The translations under genes were made by a program, and so were the position numbers. A stretch of DNA of 64,000 nucleotides, from positions 124,001-188,000 of the forward strand of contig NZ_SLVY01000009.1 in the NCBI RefSeq assembly GCF_004345605.1. Reading direction: 5' to 3'. Source of the stretch: Rhodococcus sp. SMB37 (GTDB taxonomy: Bacteria > Actinomycetota > Actinomycetes > Mycobacteriales > Mycobacteriaceae). The number at the start of each line of letters is the position of its first letter. Within the stretch, counting starts at the first letter, position 1. The notes beneath the pieces were generated by a model. The model worked only from the letters and a program-made list of their open reading frames with translations. It had not been told where the DNA came from and made no database searches. Shown here one piece after another: positions 19,376 to 28,661 of this stretch.

Positions 19376-19795
19376 ATGACCCGATTCCGACGCGTCCCTG
19401 TCGCTGCTGCCGCAGCCGCAGCCATCATCGGCCTGCTCGGCGCGTGCGCCCCCGGAACCACCTCGGATCCGACGCCGTCGAACACCCCGGCACCGCCGGC
19501 ATCCGAACCCGTGCAAGCACCTGGTGGTGTCACCGAGGCCCAGGCGGCCGACCTGTGCACCCGCATCGAGGGCCAACTGCAGAGCTGGCGCACCTATACG
19601 CCGTCCGTGGGGAAGGGTGGCCTGAACATCCTCGTCGGCGAATGGGGTGCGGCAAACGGAATCGACCTGATCGCACTGGCCGGGGATCGTGCGCGCGTCG
19701 ACACCATCACCTCCGAGCAGTGCTCCCAAGTGCGCGACGAGACGTTGACCGCCCTGCAGATTCCCGACCTCGCCTCGGCCCTCGTCGGGTTCTAG
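19376..19795 (+). CDS. small lipoprotein of unknown function
   Basis: About 139 residues. A short basic N terminus (MTRFRR), Ala-rich hydrophobic core and lipobox LLGAC indicate a lipid-anchored exported protein. A Pro/Thr-rich linker follows, then a globular domain with two cysteines (DLCTRIEGQL and SEQCSQV) that could form a disulfide. I prefer the ATG at 19376 to an in-frame GTG four codons earlier because it puts the basic residues first. It is followed after three bases by the prolyl aminopeptidase gene, so probably co-transcribed. No recognised function. Confidence 0.7.
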   Translation: MTRFRRVPVAAAAAAAIIGLLGACAPGTTSDPTPSNTPAPPASEPVQAPGGVTEAQAADLCTRIEGQLQSWRTYTPSVGKGGLNILVGEWGAANGIDLIALAGDRARVDTITSEQCSQVRDETLTALQIPDLASALVGF

Positions 19796-19798
19796 GCG

Positions 19799-20761
19799 AT
19801 GGCCGACCGACGCAAACCTTATCCCCTGATCGAACCGTACGACCACGGCTTCCTCCCTGTCGGCGACGATCAGCAGGTGTACTGGGAGGTCAGCGGAAAC
19901 CCGGACGGCAAGCCCGTTGTGTTCCTGCACGGCGGGCCGGGTGGCGGTACGTCGCCGCAGCAACGCCGGTTCTTCGATCCCGAGGCCTACCGGATCGTGA
20001 TGTTCGACCAGCGAGGGTGCGGGCGGTCGCGGCCACATGTTGCCGACGGGGCCGACCTGTCGGTCAACACGACCGACCACCTACTCGCCGATATCGAGCG
20101 GCTACGTGCATTCCTGGATATCGAGCGCTGGATGGTGTTCGGCGGATCGTGGGGGTCGACACTCGCGCTGGCGTACGCGCAACGTCACCGCGAGCGCGTC
20201 ACCGAATTGGTGCTGCGCGGAATCTTCCTGCTGCGCCGCAGCGAGATCGACTGGTACTACAACGGCGGAGCCGGGGCGGTGTTCCCGGACCTGTGGGAAG
20301 GCTTTCTCGCACCGCTGGCCGGCGCCGGACCCGGGGAGCACCCGGTCGACACCTACCACCGGTTGCTGCACTCCCCCGATCCGGACGTCGCCTTACGCGC
20401 AGCGGTCGCGTGGTCGACGTGGGAGGGCGGAACGAGTTCGCTGCTACCGCATCCCGACCACGTCGCCGACACCGCGGAGCACCGCTTCGCACTCGCCTTC
20501 GCACGGATCGAGAACCACTACTTCTACCATCGTGGTTTCCTCGACGAAGGGCAGTTGCTGCGGGATGCGCATCTCCTGCACGGTATCCCGGGCGTGATCG
20601 TGCAGGGTCGCTACGACGTGGTGTGCCCCGCGACGAGCGCGTGGGATCTCCACCGCGCATGGCCCGGCTCGGCGTTGCACATCGTCGATGACGCCGGACA
20701 CTCGGCGCACGAACCCGGCATCACCCACCATCTGGTGGAAGCGACCGACCTCTTCCGATAG
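19799..20761 (+). CDS. pip: prolyl aminopeptidase (proline iminopeptidase)
   Basis: A 320-residue alpha/beta hydrolase of family S33 that removes N-terminal proline from peptides. The N-terminal LIEPYDHGFLPVGDDQQVYW, oxyanion HGGPGGGTSPQQRRFFDP, nucleophile elbow GGSWGSTLALAYAQ, Asp in QGRYDVVCPATSAW and His in DAGHSAHEPG are all present. Full family length. Starts three bases after the lipoprotein gene and converges on the CHAP-domain gene 28 bases downstream. Confidence 0.95.
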   Translation: MADRRKPYPLIEPYDHGFLPVGDDQQVYWEVSGNPDGKPVVFLHGGPGGGTSPQQRRFFDPEAYRIVMFDQRGCGRSRPHVADGADLSVNTTDHLLADIERLRAFLDIERWMVFGGSWGSTLALAYAQRHRERVTELVLRGIFLLRRSEIDWYYNGGAGAVFPDLWEGFLAPLAGAGPGEHPVDTYHRLLHSPDPDVALRAAVAWSTWEGGTSSLLPHPDHVADTAEHRFALAFARIENHYFYHRGFLDEGQLLRDAHLLHGIPGVIVQGRYDVVCPATSAWDLHRAWPGSALHIVDDAGHSAHEPGITHHLVEATDLFR

Positions 20762-20789
20762 CACGTGCTGCCCCGATATCACCGCGTCG

Positions 20790-21392
20790 CTACGGGAGCC
20801 GGCCGAATCCCACCACCGCCGAGTCGTCCGACCAGTCCAGCGTGTGGACGCGGATTCGGCCGAACTCGTTGCCGCCGACGGTAATCGCCTCGTCACCGCC
20901 GACCGCGACGACGATGTTGGTGTGCTGCCCGAAACCGGCGGTGTTCTCGTACAGGACGACGTCGCCCACCCCGGGCCGGTAGCCGGAGTCCACCGATTCG
21001 AAGCGATCGTGCTGCTCGTAGTACTCCTGCAGCGTGTACACCCCGGGGATCCGCCAGTGCCCGGAGTGCGGATTCGACAGTGGCATACCGGCTTCCCGCA
21101 TGATCCAGCTGACGAAGTCGGCACACCACTGTTCTTCGATACCCTCCGAGTAGAAGGTGCCAGGGCGCTGCGTCCGGTGTTCGTCCTCGAGGAGTTGCAC
21201 GACGGTCGCCTGCTCCGCCGACAACGCTTCGGTGTCGACGGCAGGGAACGACGCGGTGTCCCAGGGCAGGTATCGGCTCGGCGCCCACCACCACACGGCG
21301 GCGACGAGCATCAGCGCGAGCGCGGCGAGCACCACCACGATTCTCGTCGCCGCACGCCTGCCGCCGCCCGCCTTCCGGGTCTCGGTGCTCAT
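20790..21392 (-). CDS. membrane-anchored CHAP-domain protein
   Basis: A 200-residue protein with one N-terminal transmembrane helix (about 17-38), followed by a CHAP (Cys/His amidohydrolase) domain: catalytic Cys in EEQWCADFVSWIMREAG and His in FGQHTNIVVAVGG, with the VGDVVLYEN strand. Likely a cell-wall-facing peptidoglycan amidase or endopeptidase. I start it at the ATG at 21392, where ATGA overlaps the stop of the upstream RNB ribonuclease. Longer in-frame sequence is antisense-coding noise. The pairing of a wall hydrolase with an RNase by translational coupling is unusual. Confidence 0.82.
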   Translation of the reverse strand: MSTETRKAGGGRRAATRIVVVLAALALMLVAAVWWWAPSRYLPWDTASFPAVDTEALSAEQATVVQLLEDEHRTQRPGTFYSEGIEEQWCADFVSWIMREAGMPLSNPHSGHWRIPGVYTLQEYYEQHDRFESVDSGYRPGVGDVVLYENTAGFGQHTNIVVAVGGDEAITVGGNEFGRIRVHTLDWSDDSAVVGFGRLP

Positions 21393-22807
21393 GCCCGTGC
21401 GGGCTCGTACGTGAAGTGCACCTTCCGGGCGGCAGGATCCGCACGGGTCAGACGGACGGTGACGCGCTCGCCTTCCCGCGGTTCCCCTGCGCACGGTGCG
21501 ATGACGGTCTCCGCCTCCACGAACACTTCGGCGTCGCGACGGTCGGTGGCGTCCTTGATCACTGTCGCGTCGAACTCCTGCCCGACCCTCGACGAGAGCA
21601 CGATGGCCTCCGTGAGGTCGATGCATGCGCGCCCGACCTTTCCCGACAACGAATCCGTCGACGACATGATCTTCGGCAGCACAGGCAGCGTGTCGCGGAT
21701 GTGCGACGGGATCGCGGCGCCCGCGGACACCGCGAGACACACTTCGGTCGTGTACCTGTCCGACAGGCGGCGCAGCGGAGCGGTCACATGCGCGTAGGGT
21801 GCACCGATCGCACCGTGCAGGCTCGATTCGGGTAGTTCACCGTCGAACGTCGCATACGACGCGCCGCGCAGCAGGGTCGGAGCCTCGCTCATGAGCACGA
21901 GCGTCGACGGCGTGTTCGCGTCGAGACCGGCAAGGAACGCACCGACCTGCACATCGTCGGGCCACGGCACCCCCAAGGCGGTCGCCGTGCGACGCAACGC
22001 CGCGACCGCGTCCTCATCCGCAGGCGGCAATGTCCGCAACAGGCCCACCTTCGCTTCGAGCATCAGCTGCGCCGCGCACATTCCGGTGAGCAGCGACACC
22101 TGCGAGTTCCAGTCGTCTGTATCCGTGCGGGGTTGCACCGTCAGTGCCCAACCGTCCTCGAGGGGTGTCACGTCCTGCTCGGGTAGACGCAACTCGATGG
22201 CTCCCCGTCCGAGTGCCGCCGCTGCCCGCAGCCGACCGAATTCGGGTAACGCTGCAATGGACGGATGCAGTGCCTCGGCCTCGGCGTCGCGTTGCACGCC
22301 CGTGTAGTCGAGTCGCGCGACGGTACGGATCAGCGCACGACGCACCGTGACCGCCACGGGTTCGGAGCGTTGGTCCATCTCGATCCGCCAGAGCACCACG
22401 GGACGGATCGCCTCGGGGAGCAGGCTCGCCGTACCCTCCGACAGTTCTCGCGGGTGCAGCGGAACGGACCCGTCGGGAAGGTAGAACGTCTGCCCCCTGC
22501 GATGCGTTTCCGCTTCGAGCGCACCGCCGGGTTCGACGACGGCGTACACGTCGGCGATCGCGTAGTGCAGAACGAAGCCGCCCGCCGTGCGCTCGAGGTG
22601 GAGCGCTTGGTCCAAGTCCATGGAGCCCGGGGGGTCGATGGTCACCAGCGGTAGGTCGGTGCGGTCCTCACGGTCGCCGCCGAACCTGTCCGTGCACGCG
22701 CGGGCTTCTGCGAGCGCATCCGCCGGATATCCGTCGTCGAGACCGAATTCGGAGCGTACGGATGCGAAGTCGATCGCAGGTGCGACGACGAAGGGTGCTG
22801 TCACCAC
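21389..22807 (-). CDS. RNB-domain ribonuclease (RNase II/R family)
   Basis: About 472 residues. The RNB catalytic core shows TIDPPGSMDLDQALHLERT (metal-binding aspartates), HYAIADVYAVVEPGG, YLPDGSVPLHPRELSE and the C-terminal PLRRLSDRYTTEVCLA. It is a 3'-5' exoribonuclease type, of the short actinobacterial form without obvious N-terminal cold-shock domains. Start is one of two adjacent GTG codons (22807 or 22804), giving VVTAPFVVAPAIDFASVRSE; a longer frame reads through low-complexity Arg/Thr sequence. No clear ribosome binding site. Follows the 59-residue gene by 43 bases and overlaps the CHAP gene. Confidence 0.88.
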   Translation of the reverse strand: MVTAPFVVAPAIDFASVRSEFGLDDGYPADALAEARACTDRFGGDREDRTDLPLVTIDPPGSMDLDQALHLERTAGGFVLHYAIADVYAVVEPGGALEAETHRRGQTFYLPDGSVPLHPRELSEGTASLLPEAIRPVVLWRIEMDQRSEPVAVTVRRALIRTVARLDYTGVQRDAEAEALHPSIAALPEFGRLRAAAALGRGAIELRLPEQDVTPLEDGWALTVQPRTDTDDWNSQVSLLTGMCAAQLMLEAKVGLLRTLPPADEDAVAALRRTATALGVPWPDDVQVGAFLAGLDANTPSTLVLMSEAPTLLRGASYATFDGELPESSLHGAIGAPYAHVTAPLRRLSDRYTTEVCLAVSAGAAIPSHIRDTLPVLPKIMSSTDSLSGKVGRACIDLTEAIVLSSRVGQEFDATVIKDATDRRDAEVFVEAETVIAPCAGEPREGERVTVRLTRADPAARKVHFTYEPARA

Positions 22808-22850
22808 TGGCGCAGTTCTACGCGTTGCAGCCCTCGTGCGTGCCGCAGTG

Positions 22851-23030
22851 TCAGTTGTTCCACTCGTCGTCTGCCTTGTCCGCCGCCTTGGTTCGCTCGG
22901 CCGCGATCTGCAGGGCGCGTTCGGCGGTGTCCTTGTCGGGATACGGCCCCATGCGGTTGAGGGCACCCGGATCCTTGCCCTGACTGACCTTGCCTGTGCT
23001 CACGTCGTAGTACCAGCCCTCATCGCTCAT
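22851..23030 (-). CDS. 59-residue SPOR-like conserved actinobacterial protein
   Basis: Translates as a short acidic/basic protein beginning MSDEGWYYDVSTGKVSQGKD and ending ADDEWNN. The central RMGPYPDKDTAERALQIAAE is the pattern of the small actinobacterial proteins often labelled SPOR-domain or, wrongly, methionine aminopeptidase. No signal peptide or membrane helix. Same strand as, and 43 bases before, the RNB ribonuclease, so possibly its operon leader gene. Function unknown. Confidence 0.8.
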   Translation of the reverse strand: MSDEGWYYDVSTGKVSQGKDPGALNRMGPYPDKDTAERALQIAAERTKAADKADDEWNN

Positions 23031-23139
23031 GATTCAAGTGTGCCCGAACAAGGTCGACTTTTTGCCGCTACACGCGGTACCGCACGGCTGGTACCGTCGG
23101 CCCGGCACCACAGACCGTCACCAATGAGGAGCCGAACAC

Positions 23140-23232
23140 ATGTCGTACATTCTCTTCGACACCCTTCTTCCGTACATCGGGCCTGAAGCCGCCTCGCACT
23201 GGGCACATCTGCTGGTCGTCGGACCGCTGTGA
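23140..23232 (+). CDS. 30-residue hydrophobic micro-ORF
   Basis: A 30-codon ORF starting MSYILFDTLLPYIG and ending LLVVGPL, with GAGGAG 8 bases before its ATG. It is hydrophobic/aromatic and could be membrane-associated or a leader peptide. It stops just before the degenerate TnpB element and is divergent from the 59-residue gene. No known family. The good ribosome binding site is the only evidence for expression. Confidence 0.4.
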   Translation: MSYILFDTLLPYIGPEAASHWAHLLVVGPL

Positions 23233-23240
23233 TCGACAAT

Positions 23241-23700
23241 TGACGTCCTCTCCGGCCTGAAGGCCAAGGATTCCTGCCAGCGCCGGTGTGGGTGCTCTCG
23301 GTGGGTTCCTGTGCTCCCCACCCACACGGGAGGCTTACCGTCTCTCCACAGGTGTTTCGCCTCTCCCCCGTCCGGCGGCGAGGATGTTTCGTGCGGCATT
23401 CAGATCGCGGTCGTGGACTGCCCCACACGGACACGACCATGATCTGATCGACAACGGGTTCTTCCCGTCGGCCCGGCCGCACACCAAGCATGTCTGGGAC
23501 GACGGGAAGAACTTGTCGACCTTCACGACCGTCCGCCCGTATCGGGCGGCCTTGTCCTCGATCATGCCCAGGAACTGGCCCCCGGGCAGCGTCGTGGACG
23601 GATTTCGCGAGGCGGGTGCGGGCACGCTCGGCCCTTGGCGGGCCTCCGCGTGTGCTTTCACCTCCGCCGTGAACGACGGAGCACTAGCGCACATGCTGGT
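23241..23700 (-). mobile_element. degenerate IS200/IS605-type (TnpB) element remnant
   Basis: The remnant of a TnpB element on the minus strand. The right-end hairpin (GGCCTTCAGGCC, then GAGGACGTCAA) at about 23241-23266 follows the tnpB stop and is the usual end of actinobacterial TnpB elements, where the omega-RNA scaffold would finish. The 5' two thirds of tnpB and the left end are missing, so the element cannot move. It lies between rnpB and a micro-ORF. Confidence 0.75.
23335..23690 (-). pseudogene. tnpB: truncated, frameshifted tnpB (C-terminal end)
   Basis: Encodes the TnpB/IS605 OrfB C terminus: [20 protein letters not shown], then the zinc finger [17 protein letters not shown] ... 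[22 protein letters not shown], which includes the last RuvC aspartate. The preceding homologous segment ([15 protein letters not shown]) is in another frame, implying an extra base near 23590. The N-terminal RuvC residues are gone. Not functional as a nuclease. Confidence 0.85.
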
Positions 23701-23738
23701 AACAGCACCCCGGCAGCGAATATCCAGAGGCAGAGCGG

Positions 23739-24160
<422 letters not shown>

Positions 24161-24214
24161 GCTCGAACAGACTAGCCTCCCGACTGTCACCGACGCGAAC
24201 TACGGTCTGTAAGC

Positions 24215-24736
24215 ATGACTCGATACGTAGCCCTGCTGCGCGGAATCAACGTCGGCGGCGTCAGGATCAAGATGGCCGATCTCGCCGCGCTGTTCACCGG
24301 CATCGGCCTCGCCAATGTCCGGACGGTCCTGGCCTCGGGAAATGTGTTGTTCGACGCAGACGGCACTGCTACCGATCTGAAGGCTCGGATCGAACACTCA
24401 TTGTCCGACACGTTCGGGTACGACGCGTACGTGTTCGTCCATCCGCAGTCATACCTGTCGGCCGTCGCCGAGGCGTACCCGTTCGACGAGGACGTCGACG
24501 GCCGGCACTCGTACGCAGTGTTCGTCGCCGATGATTCGGTACTCGGTGAACTGGCCGGCCTCGGCAACACTCTCGATCCGACGGTCGAACAGATCGCGCT
24601 CGGTGACGGCGTCGTCTACTGGGAGGTCCAGAAGGGCGCGACCATCGGCAGCGACTTCAGCAAGAAGATCGGCGCGGCCAGGTACAAGCCGGTGACCACC
24701 AACCGCAATATGCGGACGGTGCGCAAACTGCTGTGA
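24215..24736 (+). CDS. DUF1697 family protein
   Basis: A 173-residue cytoplasmic protein with the DUF1697 signature at its N terminus (MTRYVALLRGINVGG) and ASGNVLFD, ending NRNMRTVRKLL. Complete for the family, which has no established function. Divergent from rnpB, 55 bases away, and convergent with the next gene. Confidence 0.88.
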   Translation: MTRYVALLRGINVGGVRIKMADLAALFTGIGLANVRTVLASGNVLFDADGTATDLKARIEHSLSDTFGYDAYVFVHPQSYLSAVAEAYPFDEDVDGRHSYAVFVADDSVLGELAGLGNTLDPTVEQIALGDGVVYWEVQKGATIGSDFSKKIGAARYKPVTTNRNMRTVRKLL

Positions 24737-24764
24737 GTTCACGCTGCTGTGAGTCCCTGCCGCG

Positions 24765-25280
24765 CTAGCAGTGGTATCGCCGGTAGTGCCCGTGATGTGG
24801 GTGGGTGGGCCACTGCTGCATGTGCTGTGCGTACTGGTGGTGCTGCGCACGCGGCTGTTGTGCGTTCGGCGCGATCCACGGCTGCTGCGCGGCGGGGCGG
24901 TAGTACGGAATCGGTTGCGGGAGCGGCGCCGGCTCGGTCGGGAATCCGTAGATTCCCCGAGGATCACCATTGAGGTACGCCTGATGCTGTGCGTCGGCGC
25001 GAGCGACGATGGCCGCTTCCTCGCGGCGACGCTCGTCGCGGGAGCGCCGGCGGCTCCCTGCCGCGACCACAGCGAGTAGGACAACAAGCATCACCGCAGC
25101 GACCGCCGGTTCCTCCTGAGCGAACCCGACCAGCCACAGCACCCCCAAGGTGGTGAGGATCGGGTGGCGTCTCCACCAAGGTCGGCGATCCACCACGAAT
25201 TCCGGGGCGGGCGAGACAGCGAACGGTGCGGGGGCAGGGGCAGGGTGGGCCGCGTACGCATGAACCTGATAGCCGCTCAT
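24765..25280 (-). CDS. membrane protein with proline/glutamine/histidine-rich tail
   Basis: A 171-residue protein. A Pro/Ala N-terminal segment is followed by two close hydrophobic stretches (about 40-75: HPILTTLGVLWLVGFAQ and VAAVMLVVLLAVVAAG), a basic RRRSRDERRREEAAI linker with short helical character, and a low-complexity tail rich in Pro, Gln and His. Start is the ATG at 25280, with AGGAGGA 6 bases upstream; the longer frame is spurious. The His-rich end could bind metal. No family assigned. Confidence 0.7.
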   Translation of the reverse strand: MSGYQVHAYAAHPAPAPAPFAVSPAPEFVVDRRPWWRRHPILTTLGVLWLVGFAQEEPAVAAVMLVVLLAVVAAGSRRRSRDERRREEAAIVARADAQHQAYLNGDPRGIYGFPTEPAPLPQPIPYYRPAAQQPWIAPNAQQPRAQHHQYAQHMQQWPTHPHHGHYRRYHC

Positions 25281-25432
25281 CACTGTTCCTCCTGCTCGCG
25301 TGATGAACCCATCTTGGCAGAGCTCGCCTGTTCCCTGCCATAACGACGTCGTCACATGCTGGTCCGAGAACTCCCGAGAAAGATTTTCGGAATCTGTGTA
25401 ACGAGCCGAGCGCGCAGCCGATACACGTGATG

Positions 25433-25478
25433 AGTGGCCGCGCAGGCACACCCCCGACATGTCTGCGCGGCCACTTTT
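25433..25478 (+). terminator. strong GC hairpin followed by TTTT
   Basis: A 13-bp perfect stem (AGTGGCCGCGCAG pairing with CTGCGCGGCCACT) around a 17-nt loop containing CCCCC, followed by a short T run on the plus strand. It lies 3' of the RNase H gene (minus strand), yet the U-tract is on the plus strand, where no gene is seen upstream. It may end a short unannotated plus-strand RNA or act on both strands. Confidence 0.6.
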
Positions 25479-25496
25479 CGCTTGCGGTCGCGATTG

Positions 25497-26600
25497 CTAC
25501 AGATACGACGTGTCGTTGACCAGGCGCACAGATGATCCGCCGTCCGGATAGAACTCGGCGATGCTCAACGACGCCAGATCCAGATGCAGGCGGTACAACA
25601 GCGACGGACCAGAATCCAGGGCGAACTGCAGCAGCGTCTTGATCGGTGTCACGTGCGAGACCACGAGCACGTTCGAGCCCGGGTACTGGGTCGTCAGGTC
25701 GTCCCGGACGCCCGCGATGCGCGTACGCACGTCGTCGAAGCTCTCTCCCCCGGGCGGCCGCACCGATGTGTCGCCCAGCCAGTTCTTGTGCAGATCGATG
25801 TCGCGCTCGGCAGCTTCCTTGAAGGTGAGGCCTTCCCACTCGCCGAAGTCCGTCTCGATCAGCCCCTCGTGGACTGTCACCGGAAGGTTCAATGCGTCGG
25901 CGGCAGCGGCGGCGGTCTCTCTGGCCCGGCCGAGCGGCGACGACACCACCGCGGAAACGCCACCGCGCCCCGCGAGCATCTGCGCAGCCGCAGACGCCTG
26001 GCCCCGGCCCAGCTCGGTGAGCTCAGGATTTCCGCGACCCGAGTAGCGGCGTTCCACCGACAACGGGGTCTGGCCGTGACGCAGGAGCAGCATCCGTGTC
26101 GGAGCGCCGGTCGCACCGGTCCATCCGGGTGCCTTCGGTGTCTCAGGCTTCGGTGTCGTCGGTGCCTCGGCCTTCTCGGTGGCTCCGACCGGGTTCGCGG
26201 CTGCGTCCATCGCTTCGTTCGCGAGCCTGTCGGCGTATCCGTTCTGTGCGCGCGGCACCCACGTGTAGTTCACGTGCGAGAACCTCGACGCCAACTCCCG
26301 CGCCTGCGTGGCGAGCGGAATCATGTCGGGGTGCTTCACCTTCCAGCGCCCCGACATCTGCTCGACGACGAGCTTCGAATCCATCCGCACATCGACCTCG
26401 GCGGCACCGAGTTCGGCCGCCGCAGTCAACCCTGCGATCAACCCCCGGTACTCGGCCACGTTGTTGGTGGCACGGCCGATGCTCGCCTTGCGTTCGGCGA
26501 GCACCGCTCGGTGGTCGGAGTCGAACACGACCGCACCGTAGCCGGCAGGCCCCGGATTTCCGCGAGAACCGCCGTCGGCCTCGACGACGACCCGACTCAC
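25497..26600 (-). CDS. bifunctional RNase HI / histidine-phosphatase protein
   Basis: A 367-residue fusion. The N-terminal RNase HI domain (about 1-140) has the catalytic carboxylates in EADGGSRGNPGPAGYG, NVAEYRGLI and DVRMDSKLVVEQ. The C-terminal phosphoglycerate-mutase-like domain (about 165-367) has phospho-His motif LLLRHGQTPLSVERRYSGRG and the distal SHVTPIK His. Orthologous to Rv2228c, which combines RNase H with an acid/alpha-ribazole-phosphate-type phosphatase. The GTG start at 26600 overlaps the upstream stop by four bases (GTGA), so translation is coupled to the zinc-ribbon gene. Confidence 0.93.
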   Translation of the reverse strand: MSRVVVEADGGSRGNPGPAGYGAVVFDSDHRAVLAERKASIGRATNNVAEYRGLIAGLTAAAELGAAEVDVRMDSKLVVEQMSGRWKVKHPDMIPLATQARELASRFSHVNYTWVPRAQNGYADRLANEAMDAAANPVGATEKAEAPTTPKPETPKAPGWTGATGAPTRMLLLRHGQTPLSVERRYSGRGNPELTELGRGQASAAAQMLAGRGGVSAVVSSPLGRARETAAAAADALNLPVTVHEGLIETDFGEWEGLTFKEAAERDIDLHKNWLGDTSVRPPGGESFDDVRTRIAGVRDDLTTQYPGSNVLVVSHVTPIKTLLQFALDSGPSLLYRLHLDLASLSIAEFYPDGGSSVRLVNDTSYL

Positions 26601-27334
26601 AGACCCGATTCCTTGGTACGGACCATGATCGCGTTGCATTCCGGGCAGTGGACGACCGCGTCGGCCGGCGCGGCCGTGATGCGGGCTATCTCGCCACGAT
26701 CCAATTCGATGCGGCACGCGCCGCAACGACGGGCCTGCAGCAGCGCCGCGCCGATACCCGACCGCTCACGCTGCTTCTCGTAGACGGCCACCAACTCGGC
26801 AGGCAACGCCGCGACCAGGGTTTCACGGTCGCTACGGCAACGACCTTCGGCAACTTCGATGTCGGCGAGAGCCTCGTCTCGGGCGCGGGTCGCGTCGCCG
26901 AGCTGCTCATCGATCTGCGACACCTGCGCACCGGCGTGATCGTGGTCTGCCTTCGACGCCTCGCGCCGCTCCATGACCTCCAGTTGGTCGTCCTCGAGCG
27001 CAGCCTGGCGGCGCTCGAGGCTGCCGAGCTCGTGCTGTAGTTCGGTCAACTGCTTGGAGCCGACGCTGCCGCCCTCGAGCAGAGCGCGGTCGCGCTGCGC
27101 GCGCTGGCGCACAGCCTCGATCTCGCCCTCGATCTTGCGGATGTCACGGTCGAGGTCGTCGAGCACGATCTCGACGGCGACGGCCGCGTCCTTCCGGGAC
27201 GCCCGCTCGGCCTGGAGCCGGTCCACCTCCTGCTGTTCCGGCAGGGTGCGGCGACGGTGCGCGAGACGGTTGAGCTCGTTGTCCACGGAGGCGATGGAAA
27301 GGAGCTTTGCCTGCACTGCGGGTTCGACGTTCAC
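26597..27334 (-). CDS. zinc-ribbon, coiled-coil protein (Rv2229c-like)
   Basis: A 245-residue protein: a long N-terminal coiled coil (about 5-175, heptad-rich with Arg/Glu/Gln), then a C4 zinc ribbon, ARRCGACRIELDRGE ... VHCPECNAIMV. This architecture recurs next to the RNase H/phosphatase and Nif3-like genes in Actinobacteria. Proposed roles in nucleic-acid-related processes are unproven. Starts 93 bases after the Nif3-like gene and overlaps the next gene by four bases. Confidence 0.88.
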   Translation of the reverse strand: MNVEPAVQAKLLSIASVDNELNRLAHRRRTLPEQQEVDRLQAERASRKDAAVAVEIVLDDLDRDIRKIEGEIEAVRQRAQRDRALLEGGSVGSKQLTELQHELGSLERRQAALEDDQLEVMERREASKADHDHAGAQVSQIDEQLGDATRARDEALADIEVAEGRCRSDRETLVAALPAELVAVYEKQRERSGIGAALLQARRCGACRIELDRGEIARITAAPADAVVHCPECNAIMVRTKESGL

Positions 27335-27427
27335 TCGGGTGGTTCCTGCTTTCGGGTTCTGGACTCGGGAATGGCTGCGACTGCGGCCCTGGTCGCGGCC
27401 GGACCGCGACGACGGTCTCGTAGCTGA

Positions 27428-28567
27428 TTACCGTACCGCGCGGGCCGCTGTCGTCCAGGGATCGGTGCGCAGGTCCGTGACGCGGGACTGCCATCCGTCG
27501 CGCTCACCGAACGCTTCGTCGAGGATCGCGCTCGCCTGCGCGCACCACGGTTGTTCGCTGGCCCAGTGTGCGACGTCGACGAGCGCAGGCCCACCGGACC
27601 GCAGGTGTTCGTCTGCGGGGTGATGCCTCAGGTCGGCCGTCACATATGCGTCGACGCCCAGGGCAGAGACCTTTCCGAGGAACGAGTCGCCTGATCCGCC
27701 GCACACCGCCACCGTCCGGATCGGAGTTTCGGGGTCGCCGGCACCGCGCACACCCCACTCGGTGGGCGGCAGCGCCGCCGCGACCGTCTCGGTGAATTCG
27801 CGCAGTGTCTGTGGGTGCGGCAACTCTCCCACGCGCCCGAGACCACGGTTGCTCGGCAGCTCGGCGAGCTCGAACACGTCGAACGCCGGTACCTCGTAGG
27901 GATGTGCGCTGCGCAGCGCCGCGAGCACCGTGGCGCGCGCCCGGCGAGGGGCGATCACCTCGATGCGGTCCTCGGCCACCTGCTCGAGTTCCCCGACCGC
28001 ACCGATCGACGGGTCGGCGCCGTCGACGGGACGAAACTGTCCTGTGCCCGACGCCGTCCAGCAGCATTCTCGGTAGTTGCCCAGGGCACCGGCTCCTGCC
28101 TCGAACAACGCAGCACGTACGGTGCCGGATGCCCCGCTCGGCACCATCACCACCCACTTGTCGGTGGCCGGTTCCGGCTTCGGATCGATCGGCCGCAACC
28201 CTGTCAGGCCCAGCGCCTGCGCCAACGCATCGGATACGCCGGGATCGGCACGATCGGCGTTGGTGTGCGCGGTGAACAGTGCGCAGCCACCCCGGATCAG
28301 GCGGTGGATGAGCGCGCCCTTGGGTGTATGTGCGCCGACGGTGTCGACGCCGCGAAGCAGCAGCGGGTGATGCACGAGCAGCAGGTCGGCGCCCCATGCG
28401 AGGGCCTGGTCGACGACGGCCCCAGTAGCGTCGACCGCGAGCAGCACCTTGCGGACCGGGTCATCGGGATCGCCCGCGACCAGCCCCACCGAATCCCACG
28501 GCTCCGCCAGCGACGGCGGATACGCCGTGTCGAGTACCTCGATCACCTCACGAAGCGTCGCTGTCAC
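27428..28567 (-). CDS. Nif3-like dinuclear metal centre protein
   Basis: A 379-residue NIF3/GTP-cyclohydrolase I type 2 family protein. Metal-ligand histidines and acids are visible in [39 protein letters not shown] and [10 protein letters not shown]. The central CutA/PII-like insert (about 140-240) is typical of the long form. Its biochemical role is unsettled. Ortholog of Rv2230c; the cobC-like gene that follows in M. tuberculosis is not present here. Divergent from the HAD gene. Confidence 0.9.
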   Translation of the reverse strand: MTATLREVIEVLDTAYPPSLAEPWDSVGLVAGDPDDPVRKVLLAVDATGAVVDQALAWGADLLLVHHPLLLRGVDTVGAHTPKGALIHRLIRGGCALFTAHTNADRADPGVSDALAQALGLTGLRPIDPKPEPATDKWVVMVPSGASGTVRAALFEAGAGALGNYRECCWTASGTGQFRPVDGADPSIGAVGELEQVAEDRIEVIAPRRARATVLAALRSAHPYEVPAFDVFELAELPSNRGLGRVGELPHPQTLREFTETVAAALPPTEWGVRGAGDPETPIRTVAVCGGSGDSFLGKVSALGVDAYVTADLRHHPADEHLRSGGPALVDVAHWASEQPWCAQASAILDEAFGERDGWQSRVTDLRTDPWTTAARAVR

Positions 28568-28661
28568 GAATCCTCCTGCGTTCGGTCGCGTTACTCACAG
28601 TCCTGATGTGCCGCCGACGACCCTACGCTGCGGTTCTTCGGGAACCGGGGACAATGGCCGG

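Noticed and set aside
25433-25478. Single C5-loop hairpin considered as another 6C RNA
   Set aside because: Only one hairpin and five, not six, loop cytosines; the 6C layout needs two.
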